Assembly: GCA_017475265.1 (NCBI GenBank)
Contig: JAFVFY010000030.1
Span: 37,367 to 101,366, forward strand
DNA: 64,000 bases
Direction: 5' to 3'
Source of the DNA: Prevotella sp.
Lineage (GTDB): Bacteria; Bacteroidota; Bacteroidia; Bacteroidales; Bacteroidaceae
How positions within the stretch are numbered: position 1 is the stretch's first letter; every line of letters starts with the position of its first letter. The position numbers were made by a program, and so were the translations under genes. This document shows positions 19,639 to 27,135 of the stretch, piece by piece. The notes under the pieces were generated by a model. The model had not been told where the DNA came from. It searched no databases and saw only the letters and a list, made by a program, of their open reading frames with translations.

Positions 19639-19676
19639 TTTTGCATTAGCTGAGACATTTTTGCATTAGCTGAGAC
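19639..19676. repeat. Direct repeat TTTTGCATTAGCTGAGAC, two copies
   Basis: Two identical 18-nt copies begin 20 nt apart (19639 and 19659), about two helical turns, just upstream of the minus-strand promoter. The spacing would suit an activator site, for example for the divergent AraC protein; that role is inferred. Confidence 0.7.
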
Positions 19677-19906
19677 TTTTTCCCGCCCTCAGATTCGCAC
19701 ATTAACGGATTTTCAACCTCAATTCACGAATTTTCGACATCGGAAACCGCCGAGAAAATGGAAAAAAACCGAGAGCACATCGAATAATATCCTTTCTTTC
19801 TATTTTAACACGAATGACCATGAATGACCACGCGCTCGGCCTTTGGACGCTTGCGTAGAGTAACGGAGCAAGAATTTTCATATAATAAATATCTTAGATT
19901 CTTTTT

Positions 19907-20083
19907 ACCACAGATTTCGCAGATTTCACAGATTTTGGCTGCGCGTTAAAATGGGATTTTATTTCGATTACAGCAACTAACGTTGCGATTAGCTGCGCGA
20001 AGTAATCTGTGAAATCTACCAGAATCACGGCTTTAGCCGCTGTAATGGGAAAGACAATCCGTGAAATCTGTGAAATCTGTGGT
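19907..20083. repeat. MITE-like element with 9-nt word arms (CAGATTTCA type)
   Basis: The left arm (19907-19936) is built of CAGATTTCA-like 9-nt words and the right arm (20056-20083) is its inverted counterpart (GTGAAATCT words). Internal hairpins of the AGCTGCGCG type lie between. The element at 31990-32184 has the same architecture with different words. Confidence 0.65.
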
Positions 20084-20222
20084 CGTTTTATATATGCGAA
20101 AGTTGAATATTGAATTATATGGCTATTACATGTTAAACACTCTTGACCGCTGATATTTAGCCCGTTAGCTTTATTTGGTAATTATAAGTGTTTTATCCGC
20201 ATACCGATTTTTTGGGGGAAAC

Positions 20223-20255
20223 TTGCCCGATTTCACTGAAAAAGTAGTAATTTTG
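20223..20255 (+). promoter_or_regulatory. Promoter of the AraC-type regulator at 20287
   Basis: TTG at 20223-20225 and TAATTTTG at 20248-20255 are 22 nt apart, close to the Bacteroidetes consensus. The start codon follows 31 nt further on. Confidence 0.5.
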
Positions 20256-20286
20256 CGGCGCAATTGCACGCAATAGTAAAAACGAT

Positions 20287-21393
20287 ATGCCAGAACAGAT
20301 AACTCCATTGTCGATACTCTATCTCCAGCTCCACGGTGCCGGAACTGCCGTGGCCGTAGTGCTGTTCCTCTATCTGCTGCTGTGTCGGGGCAAGGCTATC
20401 GCGCCCGAAATCACGCCTCCCGCACAACTGCGCCGCTGGGCAGCAGCATTATTCGGCATCATGGCCATGGCCCACGTCTGGTGGATACTGTTCTACACGT
20501 ACTCTAACGACACCTGCTCGGTGATTTACGGGCTGCTCGTCGCTAACGACTGTATGGTGCTGCCCCCCGTCTTCGTCGGCACACTGCTGACCATGCTGCA
20601 GGACCGCCGCCGACCGCTGTGGCCCGTCATAATCGTCATGACGCCCTGCGCCGTCATCGCAGTGCTGCAAATCGCACTGCCATCCATCGACCTCACAACC
20701 CCGAACAAAATCTATGGGCTGGTCCTCATCGTGGCCTTCATTATATATATGGTGGTGGCCGTGAGACAATATGGGCGGTGGCTGCACGACAACTACGCCG
20801 ACCTGGAGCACAAGGAGGTGTGGCTCAGCCTTACGCTGCTCATCGGCCTCATGCTACTGCTCATGAGCTATGAATATACCGACAACTACGTGATGTCCAC
20901 CATCGCCCACATCACCGGATTCCCGCTGGCGGGCCTCCTGCTGTGGCGCGTGGAGACACTGAAAGACCTGAGCACCGACAGCCACACCCCCTGCCCGGCC
21001 CAAAGGGACGCTTGCCCCACCGCCGACCCCTCTACCAAGGTCGAGGATTCTCATATCGGCCAACTGCTGGCGAAGCACTGCGAGGACGCGCAGCTCTACC
21101 TGCAGACAGACCTGACCCTGTCGCAACTCTCGGCAGCCGTCGGTGTGAACCGATACTATCTCAGCCAGTATTTCGCCAGTCAGAACACAAGCTACTATGA
21201 ATACATCCACGACCTTCGCGTCAGTCACTTCATAGCCCGCTACCGCGAGCTTGCCGCTGCACAGGAGTCCATCGTCGCCCAGCAGCTCGCCCAGGAGAGC
21301 GGCTACAGCAGCTATAGCACCTTCAGCACCGCCTTCAAGCAGCGCATGCACAAGAGCGTCACCGCCTGGATGCGCGAAGAGGGAACGGCATGA
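20287..21393 (+). CDS. Membrane-anchored AraC-family regulator (368 aa)
   Basis: The N-terminal half (residues 1-230) holds about six hydrophobic segments (GAGTAVAVVLFLYLLLC; AAALFGIMAMAHVWWILFYT; VFVGTLLTML; IYGLVLIVAFIIYMVVAV; LTLLIGLMLLLMSYEY). A hydrophilic linker leads to a C-terminal AraC/XylS double helix-turn-helix (about 270-365: LTLSQLSAAVGVNRYYLSQY and SGYSSYSTFSTAFKQRMHKS). The layout is that of a one-component sensor with the DNA-binding domain on the cytoplasmic side. It is transcribed away from the giant-protein locus, as is the AraC protein at 51726 with respect to the second giant, so it most likely controls that locus. Ligand unknown. Confidence 0.85.
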   Translation: MPEQITPLSILYLQLHGAGTAVAVVLFLYLLLCRGKAIAPEITPPAQLRRWAAALFGIMAMAHVWWILFYTYSNDTCSVIYGLLVANDCMVLPPVFVGTLLTMLQDRRRPLWPVIIVMTPCAVIAVLQIALPSIDLTTPNKIYGLVLIVAFIIYMVVAVRQYGRWLHDNYADLEHKEVWLSLTLLIGLMLLLMSYEYTDNYVMSTIAHITGFPLAGLLLWRVETLKDLSTDSHTPCPAQRDACPTADPSTKVEDSHIGQLLAKHCEDAQLYLQTDLTLSQLSAAVGVNRYYLSQYFASQNTSYYEYIHDLRVSHFIARYRELAAAQESIVAQQLAQESGYSSYSTFSTAFKQRMHKSVTAWMREEGTA

Positions 21394-21507
21394 AACCGTG
21401 AAGGCCCAAATCTTTTCAAATCTTTCAAATTATTCTACCCCCCTCGCGCAGCCATTTGTTGGATTGAATAGATTTGTAAGATTTCTGCAACGCATGTTGC
21501 ACTCCTT

Positions 21508-22278
21508 TTAGTAACGTTTATACGTCGGAAGCCGTATCGTATTTACTTCGATGATATAATCCTTCGATACACTGCCGTGGAAGGGGCTTTTGCCTGTGAA
21601 TTCAACTCTGGCAGTGCCTGGGGCATCGTTATCAGAATAGCTGACGGCATATTCTGTATCCTTGGTGAGCAGCCTGCCATTGCAGACTACCGTGGGTTCT
21701 GGACATATTGCAGAGCCAATAAACGAATAACGGGTGCCTATCCCATCAATATTAGTGGTGGATTGGTCGATGAGGAAGATATCCTGATCAGAGTAGGTGA
21801 TGGTTATCTTGGAGAAAGCGCCTGCGCCGATGGTATTGCTAAACGTGTGGGTGTTCTCCACCACATCACCCCCCCAGTTGGACCCCGTGATGACCGATTG
21901 GTCGCTGTTGGTGGTAAATAACTCGGCGCTCCAAATGTAGTAGTTCTGCGTGCCACCACCCACCGTGACGGTGACGTCGCCATCCACGCTGAGGGCGTTG
22001 CTGTTTTGGACGTAGATTTTCTTTTGTGAGCTGGCGAATGCTACAGTGATGCCATCTGCCAGAATGAAGCTGATGCTTTCGGTGCCGTCTGTCCACGACG
22101 AGGGATTGCAAGTGTAGTGTTGTTCACTCTTGCCTTCCTCATAGAAGTAGCCCTCAAACGTGGTGCCGGTCTGCGAACCGCTGAAGAGATATGTCTTGAT
22201 GGTTTTGGCCCAGGCCGTGTTCGGCGTCCCTGCGAGGGCGCAGAGGGCGAGTAGAATGGTAAGGATATTCTGTTTCAT
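21508..22278 (-). CDS. Small secreted protein (256 aa), unknown function
   Basis: Starting at the ATG at 22278 gives a clean signal peptide (MKQNILTILLALCALAG, then TPNTAWA); the seven codons upstream are not needed. The body is beta-rich (KTYLFSGSQTGTTFEGYFYE, then DGDVTVTVGGGTQNYYIWSA). The end (VVCNGRLLTKDTEYAVSYSD, then APGTARVEFTGKSPFHGSVS) resembles the Ig-like, bacterial-interface-type repeat that carries a calculated element in Prevotella surface proteins. No sorting tail is evident. It is downstream of the xylanase-esterase gene but separated from it by a strong hairpin. Confidence 0.7.
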   Translation of the reverse strand: MKQNILTILLALCALAGTPNTAWAKTIKTYLFSGSQTGTTFEGYFYEEGKSEQHYTCNPSSWTDGTESISFILADGITVAFASSQKKIYVQNSNALSVDGDVTVTVGGGTQNYYIWSAELFTTNSDQSVITGSNWGGDVVENTHTFSNTIGAGAFSKITITYSDQDIFLIDQSTTNIDGIGTRYSFIGSAICPEPTVVCNGRLLTKDTEYAVSYSDNDAPGTARVEFTGKSPFHGSVSKDYIIEVNTIRLPTYKRY

Positions 22279-22300
22279 ATTGCTGGTTAGATGCTTCAAA

Positions 22301-22344
22301 ACTCCCGCAAACTGCCACGGGGAGGTGTTTTCGTTTGCGGGAGT
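22301..22344 (-). terminator. Intrinsic terminator after the xylanase-esterase gene
   Basis: A perfect 12-bp inverted repeat (ACTCCCGCAAAC with GTTTGCGGGAGT) encloses a 20-nt loop. On the minus strand it is followed by TTTTGAAGC. It starts 35 bp past the stop of the 22379-24568 gene. Confidence 0.75.
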
Positions 22345-22378
22345 TGGTGGTTTAAGGAAGCTTTGGCTATATATGTGC

Positions 22379-24568
22379 TTACTTGAACAGACTCTGTGCC
22401 ATCTGGTAGAGGCAGCGGCGCCAGGTGAGGAACTCGTGGGCGGTGCCCTCGGAGATAAGACCCTCGGCGTTGTAGCCAGCAGCCTTCAGGTCGGCCACGC
22501 TCTTGTTGATGCCGTCGGGATTCTCCTTGGAGCCGCAGCCCTCGAAGATATACTTCACCACCTTCGGGTCCTTGATCTCGTCGGGGGCGTACTGGCCGCC
22601 AGAGAGCAGACCCCAGTAGCCGAACATCTCAGGACGGCGCAGGGTGATGAGCTTCGTCTCCATGCCACCCATCGAGAGGCCGGCCATGGCGCGGTTCCAC
22701 TTGTCGGGCTTGGTCAGGAAGTTCTGGTCGATGAAGGGGATGAGCTCGTCGCAGAGCAGCGTCTCAAACTCCTTGGCGGTGAACTGTCCGATGGTGCCGA
22801 ACTTGAAGTCGTTGGTCAGACCGTAGGCCATGACGACGATGAAAGGTTTTATTTTTCCATCGGCGATGAGGTTGTCCATGATAATGCCGGCCTTACCCTG
22901 TACGGGCCAGCTGGTCTCGTTCTCACCCCAGCCATGCTGCAGATACAGGACGGGATAACGCTCCTGCTTGCCCTTGACGAGCTTGCCGTAGCCATTGGGC
23001 AGATAGACATTGGCGGTCTGCATCTTGCCAGTGCTCTCACTCCAGAAGTTCACCTGCTGGATGTTGCCGTGAGGAATGTCCTTGCGCCAGGCGTAGAAGT
23101 CCTTGTCCTTGGCGGGAATCTCAATACCGCTCTCCCAACGGCAGGAGCCGAAGTAGTTGTGGGTGCCGGGGTCGTTGACGGTAGCGCCGTCGATGGTCAG
23201 GTGATAGTAGTGGAAGCCCTCGTCCATGGGGCCGTCGGTGGTGCCTGTCCAGATGCCGTCCTTGTCCTTGTGAAGCACGGTGCCGCCACGGCCGCCAAGA
23301 CCGAGGCTGACGATGACCGACTTGGCATCGGGAGCATCAATGCGGAAGCGGGCATAGCCCTCGCTGTTCACCTGAGGCCACTCCTGTCCGGGCTGGTTCA
23401 TCTCGTTGGGCACGAAGTCCTCCTTCGGCACACGCTTGTCCAGAGCGGGGTCGAAGTCACGGATGGCGCGCATGCACTGCTTCGGACGGTAGTTCTCGTC
23501 GAAGGGCAGCGGGTGGTTGTTCACGCCGAGCCATGAGTCGCGGTCGCCAAGGTTCCAGAAGGTCACGTTGTCAATGACGTCGGCGTGCTTGCGGAAGATC
23601 TTGAACAGACGGCTGTACTGGTCGGTCTGCAGGGTCTGCATGTAGGCGGGCTGAGGCTTGGCCTCGCCACGGCTGAACATCAGCTGACCGCCGCTCTCAT
23701 TGTTCATACGGAGGTCAAGCTCGGTGATGTGGATGTGCTTCACCAGCTCCTTGAAGCGGACGATAGCCTTCTCGAGCTGCTCCTCGCTGGGGAAGTAGAT
23801 GTTGTAGTGGCCCTGCATGCCGATACCGTCGATGGGCACGCCAGCGTCCTTCATCTTCTTCACCATGATGTAGATGCGCTCGCGTTTGCCCTCATCGACG
23901 CAGCTGTAGTCGTTGTAGATAAGGATGCCGGTGGGGTCGGCCTCACGGGCAAACTCAAAAGCCTTGGCAATGAACTCATCGCCGCAGAGCTTGAAGTGGC
24001 GGCTCTGACGATAGGGGCTTGGCTCTTCACCAGGACGACGGCCCCAGCGGGGACCGCCACCATCGTCGGCCATGGCCTCGTTGACCACGTCCCAGGCATA
24101 GACTACGTCTTTGTAGCGGTTCACCACGGTGTGGATGTGGTCGCGAAGACGCTCGTAGAACACCTCCTTCGTCACGTCCTTGCCCTTCTTGTCGGTGAAC
24201 ATCCAGTCGGCAAACTGCGAGTGCCAGCAGAGGCAGTGGCCACGCATCTTGATACCATTCTCACGGCAGAAGTTGGCAATCTTGTCGGCCTTCTCGAAGT
24301 TCCACTCGCCCTCCTTCGGGTGCAGCTCGCCGGGCTTCATGTCGTTCTCGGCGGTCACGCTGTTGAACTGTTTCAACACAAGCTCCTTCTGAGCATCGTC
24401 AGAGACATTGCGCTGGTTGAGCGCCACGCCGATGGTGAAGTAGTCCTTGTAGGCATCCTTCAGACCCACGTTAGCTCTGGGGTCTACTTGTTGCCACTGT
24501 GCCCATGCTGAGCTAATGAATAACGAACTGACAAGAAATGTCAGTGAAAGTTTTTTGATTTTTCCCAT
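22379..24568 (-). CDS. xyn10D-fae1A: Bifunctional GH10 endo-xylanase / CE1 feruloyl esterase (Xyn10D-Fae1A type)
   Basis: A signal peptide (1-23, ending AWA) is followed by a GH10 domain (about 31-380) that cleaves beta-1,4-xylan. The acid/base is Glu164 in DVVNEAM and the nucleophile Glu283 in HIHITELDLR. A beta-sandwich (about 400-480, esterase-type early-set domain) leads to a CE1 esterase domain (about 500-729) with nucleophile Ser632 in GLSMGG, a His711 candidate in GTAHEFLTW and an oxyanion-type LQHGWGENE loop; it would release ferulate from arabinoxylan. Length and order agree with Xyn10D-Fae1A described from rumen Prevotella. No SusC/SusD, transporter or other glycosidase lies nearby, so the gene stands alone. 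The product is expected to be periplasmic or secreted; no T9SS tail is seen. Confidence 0.93.
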   Translation of the reverse strand: MGKIKKLSLTFLVSSLFISSAWAQWQQVDPRANVGLKDAYKDYFTIGVALNQRNVSDDAQKELVLKQFNSVTAENDMKPGELHPKEGEWNFEKADKIANFCRENGIKMRGHCLCWHSQFADWMFTDKKGKDVTKEVFYERLRDHIHTVVNRYKDVVYAWDVVNEAMADDGGGPRWGRRPGEEPSPYRQSRHFKLCGDEFIAKAFEFAREADPTGILIYNDYSCVDEGKRERIYIMVKKMKDAGVPIDGIGMQGHYNIYFPSEEQLEKAIVRFKELVKHIHITELDLRMNNESGGQLMFSRGEAKPQPAYMQTLQTDQYSRLFKIFRKHADVIDNVTFWNLGDRDSWLGVNNHPLPFDENYRPKQCMRAIRDFDPALDKRVPKEDFVPNEMNQPGQEWPQVNSEGYARFRIDAPDAKSVIVSLGLGGRGGTVLHKDKDGIWTGTTDGPMDEGFHYYHLTIDGATVNDPGTHNYFGSCRWESGIEIPAKDKDFYAWRKDIPHGNIQQVNFWSESTGKMQTANVYLPNGYGKLVKGKQERYPVLYLQHGWGENETSWPVQGKAGIIMDNLIADGKIKPFIVVMAYGLTNDFKFGTIGQFTAKEFETLLCDELIPFIDQNFLTKPDKWNRAMAGLSMGGMETKLITLRRPEMFGYWGLLSGGQYAPDEIKDPKVVKYIFEGCGSKENPDGINKSVADLKAAGYNAEGLISEGTAHEFLTWRRCLYQMAQSLFK

Positions 24569-24632
24569 AATACAGATTTATAAATGAATAGAAAAGTTAA
24601 GTGTAGACAGGAAAGCTATTGGTAATTTCTTG

Positions 24633-24640
24633 CAAAGATA
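24633..24640 (-). promoter_or_regulatory. Possible -7 box of the xylanase-esterase gene
   Basis: TATCTTTG on the minus strand matches TAnnTTTG and lies 65 bp upstream of the start. No TTTG at the usual distance was found, so this is weak evidence. Confidence 0.35.
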
Positions 24641-24736
24641 CGCATTTTTCCTTTAACACTCTTTTTCTATATGTCTCAAATGTTTCTTCTTTGTTCTCTC
24701 CAAGAACTTCTCGGCGAATACACGGGACAGGAGGGA

Positions 24737-27043
24737 TTAGAAGAGGCTCTGCTCGCCGTCATCGATGTGGGTGACGCGGTCGTTCAGCTCGGCCAGCTTG
24801 CCACTGTTCCAGCGGTCGGTGGTACCAACAAGGTAGCCGGTGATGCGCTGTAGCCGGTCGATGTCGTGGCTGTGGCAGCGGGGGCACTCCTTGAGGTCGG
24901 GCTGAGCGTTCTCGTAGCCACAGGCCATGCAGCGGTTGCGGTTGTGGTTGATGCTTCCGTAACCCATGTTCAGGCGATCCATCATGTCGACAACACCCAT
25001 GATGACCTGGGGGTTGTGCGTGGCATCGCCATCTACCTCAACGTAGAAGATGTGACCGCCACGCGTCAGATCATGGTAGGGAGCCTCCACCTCGGCCTTG
25101 TGGCGTGCGGAGCACTTGTAGTAGACCGGCACGTGGTTGGAGTTCGTGTAGTAGTCGCGGTCGCAGATGCCCTTCAGTGGGCCGAATTTTTCGCGGTCGC
25201 GCTTGGTGAAACGTCCGGCCAGACCTTCGGCGGGCGTGGCGAGCACGGAGTAGTTGTGGTGGTAACGCTCGCAGAACTCGTTGATGCGGTCGCGCATGTA
25301 GGTGACGATGCGCAGTCCCAGCTCCTGTGCCTCCTCACTCTCGCCGTGATGCTTACCGATGAGGGCCACGAGGCACTCGGCCAAGCCGATGAAGCCAATG
25401 CCGAGCGTGCCCTGATTGATGACGCTGTCCACCTTGTCGTTGGGAGCCAGCTTGTCGCCGCCTATCCAGAGGCTCTTCATCAGCAGGGGGAACTGCTTGG
25501 CCAGGGCTGACTTCTGGAACTGGAAACGGTCATCGAGCTGCTTGGCGGCAATCTCGAGCATACGGTCGAGCTTGGCGAAGAACAGGGCGATGCGCTGCTC
25601 TTTCACTTCCTTACTCAGTGGGTAATTGTCACGCTGGGATGCGTGACCTACTATACTGCTGTCACGCTGGGAAGCGTGACCTACTTCCAACATGCACTCG
25701 ATGGCGAGCTTCACAATATTAATAGTGGTGAACGAGACGTTTCCGCGCCCAATGGAGGTCTTGGGTCCGAAGCGGTTCTCGAAGACACGGGTGCGGCAGC
25801 CCATCGTGGCCACCTCGTGGAGGTAGCGCTTGGGGTCGTCGGGACGCCACTCGTCGGTTTGGTTAAAGGTGGCATCAAGATTAAGGAAATTGGGGAAGAA
25901 CCGGCGGGCCGTCACCTTACAGGCCAACTGGTAAAGGTCGAAGTTACGGTCTTCGGGCAGGTAGTTCACGCCGCGCTTCTTTTTCCATATCTGTATGGGG
26001 AAGATGGCAGTCTCGCCGCCGCCCACGCCCTCGTAAGTGGAGAGCAGGATTTCGCGCATCACGCAGCGTCCTTCGGCCGAAGTGTCTGTACCATAATTAA
26101 TAGAGGAGAACACCACCTGGTTGCCGCCTCGTGAGTGGATGGTGTTCATGTTGTGGATGAAAGCCTCCATGGCCTGGTGCACACGGCCCACGGTCTTGTT
26201 GATGGCATGCTGGCGCACGCGGTCGACGCCCATCAGACAGTCGAGGGGCTGCTTTATATAGTCCATCAGCGGCTCGTCGTAGAGCTTTGAGTAGTCCTCG
26301 CCGTTCAGGTCTTCAAGATATTTCAGCTCCTCCTGATAGGTCATGCGCACGAAGGGTGCGAGGTAGAAGTCGAAGGCCGGGATGGCCTGTCCACCGTGCA
26401 TCTCGTTCTGGGCGCACTCCAGGCTGATGCAGGCCAGCACGCTTGCCGTCTCAATACGTTTGGCAGGGCGCGAGGCACCATGTCCGGCGATGAAGCCGCA
26501 GTTCAGGATATTGTCCAGCGGGTGCTGCACGCAGGTGAAGCTCTTCGTGGGGTAGTAGTCTTTGTCGTGGATGTGCAGGTAGTTGTCCTTCACCGCGTCT
26601 TTCACATCCGGCGAGAGCAGATAGTCATCGACGAAAGGCTTCGTAGTCTCCGAAGCGAACTTCATCATCATGCCGGCGGGTGTGTCGGCGTTCATGTTGG
26701 CATTCTCGCGGGTAACGTCGTTTTTCTCCACGTTGACGATGTCGAGGAAGATGTCGCGGGTCTTGGCCTTGCGGGCGATGGAGCGCTGGTTGCGATAGGC
26801 GATGTATTTCTGGGCTACGTCCTTACGGCTGGACTTCATCAGTTCCATCTCTACCATGTCCTGGATGGCTTCGACATCCATCTGCGCCTTGCCGCGCTGA
26901 GCCACGTGGTCGGTAATCAGGCTGATGAGTCTTTCGTCTTCGCCCTTGTCAGTTGCCATCATGGCCTTGCGGATAGCGGCCATGATCTTCTGTTCGTTGA
27001 AGCCGACAATGCGCCCGTCGCGTTTTATAACGGTTTGTATCAT
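24737..27043 (-). CDS. nrdD: Anaerobic ribonucleoside-triphosphate reductase (class III)
   Basis: The protein reduces ribonucleoside triphosphates to deoxyribonucleotides under anaerobiosis by glycyl-radical chemistry. An N-terminal ATP-cone (1-95: VIKRDGRIVGFNEQKIMAAI) gives allosteric control. The catalytic barrel follows, with SLECAQNEMHGGQAIPAFDF and the ATMGCRTRVFENRFG loop. Near the end are the zinc-site cysteines C705, C708, C720 and C723 and the radical glycine G736 in RITGYLVG. Between the conserved NIVKLAIECMLE and KEVKEQRIALFF segments lie two tandem copies of VGHASQRD, encoded by a hairpin repeat (25628-25684); this stretch is not part of the usual family sequence. No nrdG activase gene is adjacent on either side, which is unusual for this family. 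Confidence 0.95.
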   Translation of the reverse strand: MIQTVIKRDGRIVGFNEQKIMAAIRKAMMATDKGEDERLISLITDHVAQRGKAQMDVEAIQDMVEMELMKSSRKDVAQKYIAYRNQRSIARKAKTRDIFLDIVNVEKNDVTRENANMNADTPAGMMMKFASETTKPFVDDYLLSPDVKDAVKDNYLHIHDKDYYPTKSFTCVQHPLDNILNCGFIAGHGASRPAKRIETASVLACISLECAQNEMHGGQAIPAFDFYLAPFVRMTYQEELKYLEDLNGEDYSKLYDEPLMDYIKQPLDCLMGVDRVRQHAINKTVGRVHQAMEAFIHNMNTIHSRGGNQVVFSSINYGTDTSAEGRCVMREILLSTYEGVGGGETAIFPIQIWKKKRGVNYLPEDRNFDLYQLACKVTARRFFPNFLNLDATFNQTDEWRPDDPKRYLHEVATMGCRTRVFENRFGPKTSIGRGNVSFTTINIVKLAIECMLEVGHASQRDSSIVGHASQRDNYPLSKEVKEQRIALFFAKLDRMLEIAAKQLDDRFQFQKSALAKQFPLLMKSLWIGGDKLAPNDKVDSVINQGTLGIGFIGLAECLVALIGKHHGESEEAQELGLRIVTYMRDRINEFCERYHHNYSVLATPAEGLAGRFTKRDREKFGPLKGICDRDYYTNSNHVPVYYKCSARHKAEVEAPYHDLTRGGHIFYVEVDGDATHNPQVIMGVVDMMDRLNMGYGSINHNRNRCMACGYENAQPDLKECPRCHSHDIDRLQRITGYLVGTTDRWNSGKLAELNDRVTHIDDGEQSLF
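25628..25684. repeat. Two hairpin repeats inside nrdD (ACGCT stem family)
   Basis: The better copy (25661-25680) folds as GTCACGCT-GGGA-AGCGTGAC, a perfect 8-bp stem with a 4-nt loop, followed by CTAC. The first copy (25628-25647) is identical except for one T-T mismatch at the top of the stem. The pair adds about 22 codons in frame. A related pair lies at 38216-38287. Confidence 0.85.
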
Positions 27044-27052
27044 AGGTGTTAT

Positions 27053-27125
27053 TGGGTTTTGTGGGTTTAATGGGTTTTCATGGGCTTTGTGGGTTTAATG
27101 GGCTTAATGGGTTTAATGGGCGTTG
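27053..27125. repeat. Degenerate 9-nt tandem repeat (TGGGTTTAA words)
   Basis: Eight consecutive units of TGGGTTTTG/TGGGTTTAA/TGGGCTTAA type (one of 10 nt) fill most of the gap between the C11 peptidase gene and nrdD. They are directly upstream of nrdD on the minus strand. Confidence 0.85.
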
Positions 27126-27135
27126 TGGAGGGTGA

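Larger units (their letters stand above)
19561..20286. other. Gene-free divergent regulatory region
   Basis: This stretch separates the minus-strand surface locus from the plus-strand AraC regulator. It holds promoters at both ends (19584-19614 minus; 20223-20255 plus), an 18-nt direct repeat at 19639-19676 and a palindromic element at 19907-20083. I see no coding sequence in it. Confidence 0.7.

Noticed and set aside
22160-23536. 458-codon plus-strand frame opposite the xylanase-esterase
   Set aside because: Hydrophobic Leu/Val-rich antisense reading; the minus strand encodes complete GH10 and CE1 catalytic motifs.
22379-24568. A xylan utilisation locus (PUL) around the xylanase-esterase
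   Set aside because: No SusC/SusD pair, hybrid two-component sensor or other xylan enzyme lies within reach; the AraC regulator at 20287 faces the giant-protein locus instead.
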